Assembly: GCA_025363655.1 (NCBI GenBank)
Contig: JANYDK010000063.1
Span: 1-64,000, forward strand
Origin: Deltaproteobacteria bacterium
Lineage (GTDB): Bacteria; Myxococcota_A; Polyangia; Polyangiales; JADJMO01
DNA: 64,000 bases
Reading direction: 5' to 3'
In this document: positions 17,526 to 26,381 of the stretch, piece after piece
Numbering within the stretch: position 1 is the first letter of the stretch
Layout of the letters: each line of letters begins with the position of its first letter
Program-made: the position numbers and the translations under genes
The notes under the pieces: model-generated
Databases searched by the model: none
What the model was told of the DNA's origin: nothing
Seen by the model: the letters and a program-made list of their open reading frames with translations, nothing else

Positions 17526-18882
17526 ACGTTTCACTTTCGGCGCTCTCTCCGCGCTCTTCGGGCTGTCGATCGCCTCGATCGGTTGCAGCTCGAAGGGGGA
17601 CGGCCCGAGCGTCACGCCCGGCGGCACCTCGTTCACCGACGACGAGCGCGCGCTCATCGCCACCCTCGCGCCGCCGACGCTGCCTCCCTCGAAGCCCGAT
17701 CCGACCAACCGCTTCGGCGACGATGCGAACGCGGCTGCGCTGGGAAAACAGCTCTTCTACGACACGCGCTTCTCCGGCGTGCTCTGGGAGGGCGACAACG
17801 ACGGCAGCGAGGCCGCGCTCGGCAAGCTCGGCGACACCGGCAAGGTCGCCTGCGCCGGATGTCATCAACCCGACGCGGCCTTCGCCGATCATCGCTCGCT
17901 CGGACACGCGGTCTCGCTCGCCGCCGGTTGGACGCTTCGTCGATCGCCGTCGCTCTACGACGTCGGACAAACGTCCCTCATCATGTGGGACGGGCGTCGC
18001 GACAGCCTATTTTCCCAGGTATTCGGGCCGATCGAGGCGCGCAACGAGATGAACTCGTCGCGTCTCTTCGTCGCCGAGCAGCTCTTCGAATTCCATCGCG
18101 CCGACTACGAGAAGGTCTTCGGCGCGATGCCGCCGCTCGACGACGCCAAACGTTTTCCGGTGCTGACGCCGGCGACCACGGGTTGCAAAGGCGCGGGGAC
18201 GTCCCCGAAGGAGTGTCACGGGATGCCCGGCGACGGCGCCGAGTTCGACGGTATGACGGCGGCCGATCAAGACGCCGTCACGGGCGTCATCGTCGCCTTC
18301 GGCAAGGCGATCGCCGCCTACGAGCGAACACTCCACTGCGGGCCCGGTCGCTTCGACGACTTCGCGCATGGAAAGACCGAGGCGCTCACCGCCTCCGAGC
18401 AACGAGGTCTCCAAGTCTTCCTCGGCAAGGGCAAGTGCGTCGGCTGCCACTCGGGGCCGTTCTTCTCCGACGAGAAATTCCACGTCGTCGGGCTTCACGC
18501 GGAGCTCGTGGCGACGACGGTGATCGATCCCGACGATCAAGGCGCGGTGGTCGGCCTCGCCAGCGTCCTCACCGATTCGCTCAACAGCAAGGGCAAGTGG
18601 AGCGACGGCGACGACGGCCGTCTCCCCGCGAGCGTCGATCCGAGCATGCTCGGCGCCTTGCGAACGCCGATGTTGCGCTGCGGCGGCGGACGCCAGTCGT
18701 TCATGCACACCGGGCAGTTGCACACGCTCGAAGCGGTCGTCGACTTCTTCGCGCGCGGCGGCGATCCGCATGGATTTGCGGGCAAGAACGAGCTCCAGCC
18801 GCTGATCCTCGACGACACCGAAAAGGCCGATTTGGTCGCCTTCTTGAAGGCACTCGACGGCACGAACCCGACCAAGGAGTGA
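17518..18882 (+). CDS. Di-haem cytochrome c peroxidase / MauG-family lipoprotein
   Basis: A 454-residue periplasmic enzyme of the bacterial CcpA/MauG family, with two CxxCH haem sites: CAGCH (112-116) and CVGCH (307-311). The N-terminus is a lipoprotein signal (SIGC, Cys23) instead of the usual cleaved signal peptide. The family either reduces hydrogen peroxide using a c-type cytochrome or oxidises protein side chains. Its place between two lipoproteins of unknown function leaves open that it modifies one of them. Overlap with the upstream gene (ATGAGTAA) and a 5-nt gap to the next gene indicate one transcript. Confidence 0.9.
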   Translation: MSKRFTFGALSALFGLSIASIGCSSKGDGPSVTPGGTSFTDDERALIATLAPPTLPPSKPDPTNRFGDDANAAALGKQLFYDTRFSGVLWEGDNDGSEAALGKLGDTGKVACAGCHQPDAAFADHRSLGHAVSLAAGWTLRRSPSLYDVGQTSLIMWDGRRDSLFSQVFGPIEARNEMNSSRLFVAEQLFEFHRADYEKVFGAMPPLDDAKRFPVLTPATTGCKGAGTSPKECHGMPGDGAEFDGMTAADQDAVTGVIVAFGKAIAAYERTLHCGPGRFDDFAHGKTEALTASEQRGLQVFLGKGKCVGCHSGPFFSDEKFHVVGLHAELVATTVIDPDDQGAVVGLASVLTDSLNSKGKWSDGDDGRLPASVDPSMLGALRTPMLRCGGGRQSFMHTGQLHTLEAVVDFFARGGDPHGFAGKNELQPLILDDTEKADLVAFLKALDGTNPTKE

Positions 18883-18887
18883 GAATC

Positions 18888-19337
18888 GTGAACGCCAACG
18901 CCGCGACCAAAGTGACCACCGGTCTCATCCTTCTCGCCGCGCTCGTCGGCTGCTCGTCAGACGGCGTTGGTGACACGACCGACGCCGGCGGCGACACCGC
19001 GACGCCGGTCGACACCGCGATGCCGCCGATGGACGGCATGGGCACGGACACCAAATCGAGCGGCGACGCGGCGCCGACCGACACCAAAGGCGCCGCCGAC
19101 ACGACGCCTCCCGTCGACCCGGGACCGATGTCGGCCGACTGCAAGACCTACTGCGACTGCTTCGAAACCAACTGCGCTTCGATTCAGAAAATTCCCGGCG
19201 GCGTCAGCTGCGGCGCGTTCTGCGCGGGCTTCACCAAAGACCAATGGTCGTGTCGCAACAACCATTGCCAGTTGGTGGTGCCAGAGAAGAACCCGGGCCA
19301 CTGCATGCACGCCGTCGGAATCGATCAGTGCATGTGA
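18888..19337 (+). CDS. Small Cys-rich lipoprotein
   Basis: A 149-residue lipoprotein starting at GTG with AAGGAG at the correct distance. The signal peptide ends ALVGC (Cys22). A tether with repeated Asp-Thr (DTATPVDTA type) runs to ~85. The folded part (~90-149) has nine or so cysteines in spacing CxxYCDCFxxNC...CGAFC...C...C, probably a disulfide-bonded mini-domain. No family recognised. It is the third gene of the peroxidase operon and might be an electron-transfer partner or a substrate; this is speculation from position. Confidence 0.7.
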   Translation: MNANAATKVTTGLILLAALVGCSSDGVGDTTDAGGDTATPVDTAMPPMDGMGTDTKSSGDAAPTDTKGAADTTPPVDPGPMSADCKTYCDCFETNCASIQKIPGGVSCGAFCAGFTKDQWSCRNNHCQLVVPEKNPGHCMHAVGIDQCM

Positions 19338-19358
19338 GGCGGATTTTCAGGCGATTTC

Positions 19359-19883
19359 TCAGCTGATTTCGATCGGCATCGGCGGGCCCCAGGGCGTGCA
19401 GGCCATTCCCTGCGCCTGCCACCACGGAACGCCTTGCGTGCCGCAACACGCGCGCGCCTGGCCGAACGTCAGCCCCATCGAGTGCGAGGGCTCCATGAAG
19501 CCGTCGATGACCATCGCGCAGCACGCGACCAGCGACGGCTCGAACTGCTTCTTCGCGTCTTCGTTCGGCTGCGCCGCGGTGGATCCGTCGGGGAACGCCT
19601 TCTTCACCTTGGCGGTGCAACAGTCGACCTCGGTGGCGGTGGGGTTCTTGCCATCGCCGGTGAGGCACGACGTCTTCTCGATGGTCACCGGGCTCGGGGC
19701 CGTACTCGGCGAAGGTGCGGCGGCGCCTTTGGTCGCCGGATCGGCTTTGGCCACCACGGGATCGCCGCCTGTTTCGCGCTGACAGCCGGAGAACACCGCC
19801 GCCGTCGACATCGTCAGCGCCACCTTCGCCGCCGCGCGCAAGGCCCTCGCGTGGGTGTCGTCTCTCGAGCCCGATCCGATCAT
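19359..19883 (-). CDS. Cys-pair / WGPPMP lipoprotein, copy 1
   Basis: A 174-residue protein. The N-terminus (LRAAAKVALTMSTA...VFSGC) reads as a lipoprotein signal with Cys34. Then come a Pro/Ala/Ser tether, three CC pairs (VDCC, VACC, ACCG), a lone Cys and a C-terminal ACTPWGPPMPIE. Every one of these elements is repeated in the same order in the gene at 20666-21259, so the two are paralogues. The family is unknown to me. A strong GGAGGGG sits 4 nt before the ATG at 19883. It lies 42 nt after the ferritin-like gene, with an AT-rich repeat between, so it may also have its own promoter. Confidence 0.75.
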   Translation of the reverse strand: MIGSGSRDDTHARALRAAAKVALTMSTAAVFSGCQRETGGDPVVAKADPATKGAAAPSPSTAPSPVTIEKTSCLTGDGKNPTATEVDCCTAKVKKAFPDGSTAAQPNEDAKKQFEPSLVACCAMVIDGFMEPSHSMGLTFGQARACCGTQGVPWWQAQGMACTPWGPPMPIEIS

Positions 19884-19904
19884 GAATCCCCTCCGTGGCA
19901 ATAA

Positions 19905-19926
19905 TATAACGCGACTATAACGTGAC
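19905..19926. repeat. AT-rich tandem 11-mer upstream of the Cys-pair gene
   Basis: Two adjacent copies of TATAACG(C/T)GAC at 19905-19915 and 19916-19926 form the most AT-rich spot in the neighbourhood. Read on the minus strand, TTATATTATT lies about 20 nt before a good Shine-Dalgarno and the start at 19883. This could be a -10 element or an A/T-rich enhancer of translation. No matching -35 was seen. Confidence 0.35.
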
Positions 19927-20669
19927 TATGCGTCCGCTGCCGACGTGCGCGAGACGGTGAGACCGAGCTCGCGCAGCCGCGGCACGATCACCTCGTCGAG
20001 CGTCGAGAAGAAGAGCGTACGCGCCTTCGAACCACTGCAGAGCCCGAGACCAGCGCCCTCGGGCGGCGGGTTGCTCTCGATCGGCAGGTGCGCGAGCTCG
20101 TGCTCGACGAGGTGCTCGAGCGCGACCGGCACGTAGGCCGAGAGCGCGGCCCGTTCGGCCTCGGTGAGGAGCGGCACCTCGCGCGCGAGCGTCGTCCAAC
20201 CGAAGCGCGCGTGCCCGATTTCATCGGCCCAAATCGAGGTCAGGAGCTCGCGCAGCGGACCGTCGGGCATCTCGAGGCGCTCGGCGGCGATGAGGGCGAC
20301 GGCGACGGTCTCGCTCATGCAGCCGACGTGCATGACGTTGCGCAGCACGGCGACACGACGTGTGGTGTCGCGATGCTGCGGCAAGGGCGGCGACGGCTCC
20401 ATGTCGAACCTCGCCTCGCCCCCGAAGGCCTCGACGACGGCCCCACAAGCGGCTCCGTGACGTCGCTCTTCGGCGGCGAACTCGCGACACGAGGCTCCAT
20501 CGAAGCCCGCTTCGTCGAGCTGATCGGCGAGCGCGGCGAAGACCCGCGACGAGCCGTATTCGTTGCGCATGCGACCGGCCCAGGTGTTGCGCGCCATCGC
20601 GCGAAGCTCGGGAAAATCAGGGACCGGCGGGCGAAGCTCGGCGGCCTCGGCGCGGAGATCGACGATCAC
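19926..20669 (-). CDS. Ferritin-like di-iron domain protein
   Basis: A 247-residue cytoplasmic-looking protein with a ferritin-like four-helix core. Candidate metal ligands are a Glu in RNEYGSS (36-41), the EERRH motif (67-71), Glu120 on the third helix and DEIGH (149-153). The fold is shared by ferritins, rubrerythrin-like proteins and di-iron oxygenases, so the reaction is open. The GTG start overlaps the stop of the upstream Cys-pair lipoprotein gene (GTGA, 20666-20669), which argues for a shared function with the two Cys-pair proteins. It lacks a signal peptide although both partners have one. Confidence 0.78.
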   Translation of the reverse strand: MIVDLRAEAAELRPPVPDFPELRAMARNTWAGRMRNEYGSSRVFAALADQLDEAGFDGASCREFAAEERRHGAACGAVVEAFGGEARFDMEPSPPLPQHRDTTRRVAVLRNVMHVGCMSETVAVALIAAERLEMPDGPLRELLTSIWADEIGHARFGWTTLAREVPLLTEAERAALSAYVPVALEHLVEHELAHLPIESNPPPEGAGLGLCSGSKARTLFFSTLDEVIVPRLRELGLTVSRTSAADA

Positions 20670-21259
20670 GACATCACCTCGAGCTCGTTCATCTCGACGG
20701 GCATCGGCGGTCCCCAGGCCATGCACGCGGCAGGGAAGCGCTCGTACGAATTGGGGACGATGCCGCAACAGTCGAAGACCTGCATGCGCGAGAGACCGAG
20801 CTCGGTGCCCGTGTCGGCGGCGTCGGGATCGCTCGACATCGACCACACGCCGAGCACCGCCGCACAGCAGTCGACGAGGCCGGGCGAAACGCCGGCGTCG
20901 GGATCGGGCTCGGGCGGCGGGACGGCGCCGTCGGTCTCGGGATAGTTGGCGTTCACCTGCGCGGCGCAGCACGTGACCTGCGGCGCGGTGGCGGCGTCGG
21001 GATCGACCGTCCCGCACGAGGTCGCGTCGACGATGGCGTCGGCGACGACGAAGGTGTCGGGGACGACGGTGGTGCCCGTGTCCTTGGTCGCCGTGTCGGC
21101 GCCCGAGCCAGAGCCAGTGTCGTCACCCTTGGCGGGCGTATCGGCACCGACCGAACCGCCGCAGCCGGCGAAGACCGAAGCGGTCGACATGGTGAGCGCG
21201 ACCTTGGCGGCGGCGCGGAGCGAGAAAAAGCGAATCTGGTCGTCGGAAAGCGAAGTCAT
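20666..21259 (-). CDS. Cys-pair / WGPPMP lipoprotein, copy 2
   Basis: A 197-residue paralogue of the gene at 19359-19883. It has the same N-terminus (LRAAAKVALTMSTA, then VFAGC, Cys33), a tether rich in Asp, Thr and Gly, CC pairs in VTCC, VDCCAA and FDCCG, and AACMAWGPPMPVEM near the C-terminus. It is the first gene of the three-gene run. The Shine-Dalgarno GGGAGGT is well placed for the ATG at 21259. The chemistry of the paired cysteines (metal binding, disulfides, or modification by the ferritin-like partner) is not shown by the sequence. Confidence 0.75.
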   Translation of the reverse strand: MTSLSDDQIRFFSLRAAAKVALTMSTASVFAGCGGSVGADTPAKGDDTGSGSGADTATKDTGTTVVPDTFVVADAIVDATSCGTVDPDAATAPQVTCCAAQVNANYPETDGAVPPPEPDPDAGVSPGLVDCCAAVLGVWSMSSDPDAADTGTELGLSRMQVFDCCGIVPNSYERFPAACMAWGPPMPVEMNELEVMS

Positions 21260-21314
21260 GAAGAAGTACCTCCCTTGCACGACTCAAGCTGCGTCTCCCT
21301 GAGCATTCGCGCTA

Positions 21315-21344
21315 TCGAAACAATCGTACTGTGATTGTATTCGA
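21315..21344. promoter_or_regulatory. Imperfect dyad between HIT gene and Cys-pair operon
   Basis: TCGAAACAATC (21315-21325) and GATTGTATTCGA (21333-21344) are inverted copies with one extra base, around a 7-nt loop. The dyad begins directly after the HIT gene stop and lies 56-85 nt before the Cys-pair operon start, both on the minus strand. There is no T-run, so an operator is more likely than a terminator, but both are possible. Confidence 0.4.
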
Positions 21345-21866
21345 TCATCGACCAATCCTGGATCCGGCGATCAGGGTCCAACGGGCATGGTAGCGCCGGC
21401 GGAGGTCCTCCCACTCGGCAGAGTCGGCGACCCAGATGCCGTCCGCCCACGAGAAAACATCGGCCGGACGATCGTCTGCGTCATAGAGAGGAATGACGTG
21501 GATGTGCAGGTGGGCCGAGGTCTGCGTCAATTCGCCGGCGGCACTCCCGGTCGACGCTTGGTAGCAACGAATCGGTCGCATCTCGGCCTCGACGACGCAC
21601 GCGGCGTGGTGCGCGAGGCGGGCGGTGCGCATCCACACCTCTTCGTCGATGTCGGCGTAGGCGGTGACGTGCGCCTTCGGCATCGCGAGGACGTGACCCC
21701 AACGCCGCACGTAGCGCGGAAGGAGGACGATCTGCTCGTCGTCTTCGTGGAGGACGATGGTCTCACCGACGCGCCGATCACGAATCGCGCACATCAAGCA
21801 CGGCGGGTCACCCCCCTCGGACTTGATCATCGCGAGGGCTTCCGCCCGGGAAATCAGTGTCGGCAC
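21345..21866 (-). CDS. HIT-family nucleotide hydrolase/transferase
   Basis: A 173-residue HIT protein. The histidine triad is seen as AHLHIHVIP (His119, His121, His123), the middle of the active site of nucleotidyl hydrolases such as Hint and of Ap4A-type enzymes. A CxxC (PPCLMC, 23-26) near the N-terminus may be half a zinc site, as in several bacterial HIT proteins. The substrate is likely an AMP- or dinucleoside-polyphosphate; this is from the family. It is probably monocistronic, divergent from the large TPR gene. Confidence 0.88.
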   Translation of the reverse strand: MPTLISRAEALAMIKSEGGDPPCLMCAIRDRRVGETIVLHEDDEQIVLLPRYVRRWGHVLAMPKAHVTAYADIDEEVWMRTARLAHHAACVVEAEMRPIRCYQASTGSAAGELTQTSAHLHIHVIPLYDADDRPADVFSWADGIWVADSAEWEDLRRRYHARWTLIAGSRIGR

Positions 21867-21893
21867 GATGGTCCACTGTAGCGAGAGGTCACC

Positions 21894-24800
21894 GTGTCGT
21901 CGATCGCACGCCTGTCATGCGCGCGATACGAAAAGCGCGAGGAACGACGCTTGCTGTTCCTCCTGGTCATGGACGAACGAGCCCCCCAAGGTGCGCAGCT
22001 TGCGCAGACCGACATGCAAATCGTCTGGTCTGATCCGACGAACTGCGCAGCGGCGACGCACCCCGACGGCCTCCCGATCGCGCGGGTCGACACGCGGGTC
22101 GACACGGACGAGACCCCGCAGGCGGAAACGAACCAGCAGGTGGAGGGGGACGCGGACCACGACGAGGGGGTCGACGACGACGCTTGGGCGCATGAAGAAG
22201 TGACCGAGGCGCCTCCATGTGACGCCCCTGTCTCCACGGCGGATCCGCAGGCACTGGACGATTCGGCCTCCGTGGAAGACCTGGAAGACCCGCAGGACCC
22301 GGGAGTGCTCGAACGAGCAGGTGCGTGGGAGGCGCTCGCCGATCGACTCCGTGATCTTTCCATCGACGCCAACGACGAAGCGGAGAAGACCGCGCTCCTC
22401 GCTCGCCGTGCGCGCGTCCTCGGCGATCACGTCGACGTGCTCCTCGGGGTCGAGGCTTGGCACGATGTCTTGCGCGTGCGTCCCGATCACCAAGCGGCGA
22501 TGCGCGCGATCGTCGAAGGATCCCGCGCGCTGGAGGACGAAGGCGGCGTCGGCGACGCGGTGCAGGTGCTCCTCGATCGCGGCGGTCGTCTCCTCGACCA
22601 AGAAGAGGCGCGCACGCTCACCGCCGAGTTGGTGGAGATTCGCGCGCGGCAGGGCGCGTGGGATCCGGTGCTCGATTTACTGGTGCGGCTGCTCGATCTC
22701 ACCGACGAGCCGGGCGAACGGCGGCTGATCGTGCGACGCCTCGCGGCGATTCTCACGGAGGCGTTCGACGACGCCGATCAAGCCTTCGAGCTCTTGGTCG
22801 ACGCGCTCCGCGACGGCCTCGACGATGAACGCCTGGTGCGCGACGTCGAGAAGTTGGCGCGCTGGACGGGGCGCTTCACCGATTTGGTTCGAGTGACGAG
22901 CGCGTGGTTGAGCGAGGAGGCTGCGTGCAGCGACGCGCGCCGCAAGGTCGATGCGCTCTTGCTCCTCGCGCGCTGGTACGGCGACGAGCTCGAAGAGCCG
23001 CGCTACGCGCTCGACTGCCTAGAACAAGCCGCCGTGCTCGGCAGCTGGGAAGTGCGTCCGCGCCTCCTGCTCGCGAAGGCGCAAGAAGCGAACGGGCGAC
23101 GTGACGATGCGCGCGCGACGCTCGAAGAAGCGCTCGCCCGCGCGATTGGCATCCCGCACCGTCGCGACGCGGCCAACGCGCTCGCGGAGCTCCTCGAACG
23201 AGGTGGTGACACGACCGGTGCCGCGAAATCGTTCGCCCGCGCGCGCGATCTCGACGGCGACGATCTCAGAGCACATCGCGGCCTCGCCCGCGTGCTGCCG
23301 AAGAACTCCTCGTGGGCCGAGCTGGAGACGGCGCTGGCGAAGATCGTCGAGGGCTCCGACGACGATCACGAGCGGGCCGGCGCGCTCGTGCAATGGGCCG
23401 ACGTACGCGAGCAGCACTTCCTCGATCCGGAGGGCGCGGCGCAGAAATTGGAGCGCGCGCTAGAGCTCGACGCTGCAAACGACGCCAGCTACATCGCCCT
23501 CGCCCGCTGCTTTCGCAAGCTCCGTTTGTGGGACGCGGCGGCGCACGTGCACGAGCGGCAGATCGATTTGACGACCGACGACCGCGCGCGCGTCGACGCG
23601 TATTTCGCGCTCGGTCGGCTCTGCGAGATCGAGCTCGGCGTCGTCGATCGGGCGATCGAGGCCTACCGCGCGGCGATCGAGATCGACGGCGAGCACCTGG
23701 CTGCGCTCGAGTCGCTCGCCCGCATCTACGAGCGCCACGGCGAGTGGACTCGCGCGCTCTCGCTCCTCCGCAAGGTGGTCGATCGCACCGAGAACGCGCG
23801 CGCCAAGACCGAGCTCCTGGTTCGCATCGCTGCCGCCTACGAGGAGCGGCTCGGCGATCGCGAGGTGGCGCGGGTGACCTACGAGCGCGCGCTCGAGCAC
23901 GATCCGCGCTGCCTCGCCGCCCTCGGTGCGCTCCGCCGCATCGCGCAGGACGATGGCGACGACGAGACCCTCGCGCTGATCCTCGATCGCGAACAGCGCC
24001 ACACGCCGAGCTCGAAGGCGCGCGCGCGACTCCTCGTCGAGCTGGCGAGGTTGCGGCGCGATCACCTCGGCGACGCCAAGGGCGCGCTGCACGCGTTCGA
24101 GGAGGCCCACCGACTCGATCCCGAGCAGGAAGAAGCGGCCCGCGCCATCGTCGAGGTCTGCCTCGAGCAAGCCGACTTCGCCGGTGCCGAGCCGATCTTG
24201 GCGAAATTGACCCGTGATTTGGCGAAAAAGTCGCGCCTCGACAAGGCCGAGCTGCTCGGCCTCCATGGGCGCGCACTGGCGGCGATCGGCAAACCGCAGC
24301 GCGCCGCCGAGGTCTTTCGCAAGGCGCTCGAGGCGGTGCCGACCGATCCGACGGCGCTCGAAGGTCTCGCCGAGGCGACCTGGGTGATCGCCGATTATGC
24401 CGCGACGCTCGTCGCCCACCAGAAGCTCCTCCGCACGCTCGGCGAGGACCCGGCGCCGCTCGCGAAGGCCCTCTATCGCGTCGCCATCGCCCATCGCCAG
24501 CTCGGGGATCCGCAGCGCGCGCTCCGCAGCTTCGAGCGCGTTTTGGAGGTCGATTCCGATCACCGACGGACCCTCGAGGCGCTCGTCGAGATGCACGAAT
24601 CGCGTGGCGCCCACCGTGAGGCGCTCCAACTGCGCGAACGCATCGCCGATCTCGAAGAAGACTCCGAGGCCCGTTGCCGGCTCCTCTCGAACATCGCCGA
24701 GGCCTGGCTCGAGCGCACCAGCGACGCGCCGCGGGCGGTCGAAGCGCTGGAAGAGGCGCTGCGCATCCGGCCCGACGACCGACGCCTCCTCCATCGCTTG

Positions 24801-26351
24801 CTCCCGCTGCAGGAGGCGTCCGAAGATTGGCAAGGCGTCTGCGACACCATTCGTCGCATCGTCGCCCTCGACGACGACGGGAAACGCTGCGCCAAATACT
24901 TGCACACGGTGGGCAATATTTCCCAGGAGCAGCTCGGCGACCCCGAAGAGGCGCTCGCCGCCTACGAAGGCGCGCTCGATCGTGATCCGACGCACCTCGA
25001 GTCCTTCGAGCAGATCGATCGCATCCTCACGCGCCACAAATCTTGGGTCGCGCTCGACGAGAGCTATCGCCGCATGATCGCCCGCGCCGATGCTCGCGAC
25101 GAGAAGCTCCTCTTCACGCTCTGGCACGGTCTCGGCTGTCTTCGTCGCGATCGGCTCGGCGATCCGCGCGCGTCGAGCGAAGCCTTCCGCGTCGCCTCAC
25201 GCCTGCGCCCCGACGACTCGCACGAGCGGCAAATCCTCGCGCAAGTCTACCAAGCGACCGATCGCACCGACTTGGCGATCGCCGAGCTGCACCAAGCGAT
25301 CGACCGTGAGCCGCTCGGACCTGCCCCCTATCGTTCGCTCTATGCGCTCTATGCCCGCACCGGGATGCTCGATCGCGCGTGCTGCGTCGCGGGCGCGCTT
25401 CGTTACCTCGGTGTCGCCGAAGCCGAGCACCTCGGCTGCCTCGCCGAGCTGGTGAAGGCGGGCGTGCCGAGCTTCCGTGCGCCGATGTCGGAAGAGCTCT
25501 GGCGCCGTTCGGTGGTCCATCCGCTGCGCGACGCTTACGTCGGTGAGATCTTCGCCGTCGCCGCTCCGACCGCGCGCGCCATTCGCGACGCGGCGATGCG
25601 TGCGCAAGGGAGCCTGCCGCCTTCGCTCGGCCTCGCGGAAGATCCGCAACAGACCCGGTTGCCGGCGGCGCTCGTCACGCTCGGGCTCTCGCGCGTCCTC
25701 GGCATCGAGGCCCCGAGAATCCACGTTCGCCCTGATTTCGTCGGCACCGTCGGCTTCGTCCGCGGCATCCCCGACGCGACGGTGGTCGGCGGCGCGCTCC
25801 TCTCGGGCTGCTCCGTCGCCGAGCTCGCCTTCGTCGTCGGCAAGCACCTCGCGCAACGCAAGGGCGAGCTCGGGGTGCGCGCCGATCTGCCGTCGCTCTC
25901 CGAGCTGACGACGCTCCTCTGCGCCGCGATCACCGTCGGCGGCGAATCGCCGACGTCACTCGAGCTCGCGTCGACCGCACGCGCTCTCGGCGATTCGATG
26001 GACGCGGGCGCGCGCGCGAGCATTCGCGCGGTCGTCCTTCGTGCTCGCGAGAGCGGCGTGAAGCTCGATCCGCAGCGCTGGCTGCAAGGCGCCGAGCTCA
26101 CCGCGGTGCGCGCGGCCTTCATTCTCTCGGGCGATCTCCGCGTCGCCGGCAAGGTGCTCCGCGCCGAGGTCCTGACCCCGGGCGATCTTCCGGCGTCCGA
26201 GAAGATGAAGGAGCTGCTCCGCTACTCGGTGAGCCGCGCCTATTTCGACGTTCGCCGCGCCCTCGGCATCGCCGTCGCCGAGAAGCCGACCGCGCAGACG
26301 CAAGCGGACGACGACGACGAACCGACCAAGGAGCGTCGCCTCTGCGCCTGA
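21894..26351 (+). CDS. Very large TPR-repeat protein
   Basis: A 1485-residue protein, mostly tandem tetratricopeptide repeats from ~130 to ~1180 (recurring AxxxYxxALExDP and RRLGD/LGDPEEALAAYEGAL types), predicted to form a long superhelical scaffold. The first ~130 residues are acidic and low in complexity. The C-terminal ~280 residues form a separate alpha/beta domain, in which ELAFVVGKHLAQR resembles a degenerate M48-type HExxH helix. No signal peptide is visible. I kept the GTG at 21894 because GAGAGG stands 5 nt before it; an ATG at 21969 lacks such a site. Similar proteins are frequent in myxobacteria, without assigned function. Confidence 0.85.
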   Translation: MSSIARLSCARYEKREERRLLFLLVMDERAPQGAQLAQTDMQIVWSDPTNCAAATHPDGLPIARVDTRVDTDETPQAETNQQVEGDADHDEGVDDDAWAHEEVTEAPPCDAPVSTADPQALDDSASVEDLEDPQDPGVLERAGAWEALADRLRDLSIDANDEAEKTALLARRARVLGDHVDVLLGVEAWHDVLRVRPDHQAAMRAIVEGSRALEDEGGVGDAVQVLLDRGGRLLDQEEARTLTAELVEIRARQGAWDPVLDLLVRLLDLTDEPGERRLIVRRLAAILTEAFDDADQAFELLVDALRDGLDDERLVRDVEKLARWTGRFTDLVRVTSAWLSEEAACSDARRKVDALLLLARWYGDELEEPRYALDCLEQAAVLGSWEVRPRLLLAKAQEANGRRDDARATLEEALARAIGIPHRRDAANALAELLERGGDTTGAAKSFARARDLDGDDLRAHRGLARVLPKNSSWAELETALAKIVEGSDDDHERAGALVQWADVREQHFLDPEGAAQKLERALELDAANDASYIALARCFRKLRLWDAAAHVHERQIDLTTDDRARVDAYFALGRLCEIELGVVDRAIEAYRAAIEIDGEHLAALESLARIYERHGEWTRALSLLRKVVDRTENARAKTELLVRIAAAYEERLGDREVARVTYERALEHDPRCLAALGALRRIAQDDGDDETLALILDREQRHTPSSKARARLLVELARLRRDHLGDAKGALHAFEEAHRLDPEQEEAARAIVEVCLEQADFAGAEPILAKLTRDLAKKSRLDKAELLGLHGRALAAIGKPQRAAEVFRKALEAVPTDPTALEGLAEATWVIADYAATLVAHQKLLRTLGEDPAPLAKALYRVAIAHRQLGDPQRALRSFERVLEVDSDHRRTLEALVEMHESRGAHREALQLRERIADLEEDSEARCRLLSNIAEAWLERTSDAPRAVEALEEALRIRPDDRRLLHRLLPLQEASEDWQGVCDTIRRIVALDDDGKRCAKYLHTVGNISQEQLGDPEEALAAYEGALDRDPTHLESFEQIDRILTRHKSWVALDESYRRMIARADARDEKLLFTLWHGLGCLRRDRLGDPRASSEAFRVASRLRPDDSHERQILAQVYQATDRTDLAIAELHQAIDREPLGPAPYRSLYALYARTGMLDRACCVAGALRYLGVAEAEHLGCLAELVKAGVPSFRAPMSEELWRRSVVHPLRDAYVGEIFAVAAPTARAIRDAAMRAQGSLPPSLGLAEDPQQTRLPAALVTLGLSRVLGIEAPRIHVRPDFVGTVGFVRGIPDATVVGGALLSGCSVAELAFVVGKHLAQRKGELGVRADLPSLSELTTLLCAAITVGGESPTSLELASTARALGDSMDAGARASIRAVVLRARESGVKLDPQRWLQGAELTAVRAAFILSGDLRVAGKVLRAEVLTPGDLPASEKMKELLRYSVSRAYFDVRRALGIAVAEKPTAQTQADDDDEPTKERRLCA

Positions 26352-26381
26352 ACACCGCGGCTCGTGATAGGAGAGCCGCGA

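Noticed and set aside
17583-18880. Upstream extension of the small Cys-rich lipoprotein frame through the peroxidase gene
   Set aside because: That part is an out-of-frame shadow of the peroxidase, Arg-rich; the GTG at 18888 has its own ribosome site and signal peptide.
23460-25127. 555-codon frame opposite the TPR gene
   Set aside because: A mirror of the repeat pattern of the TPR gene. The leucine/glutamate-rich look comes from complementing the helical repeats.
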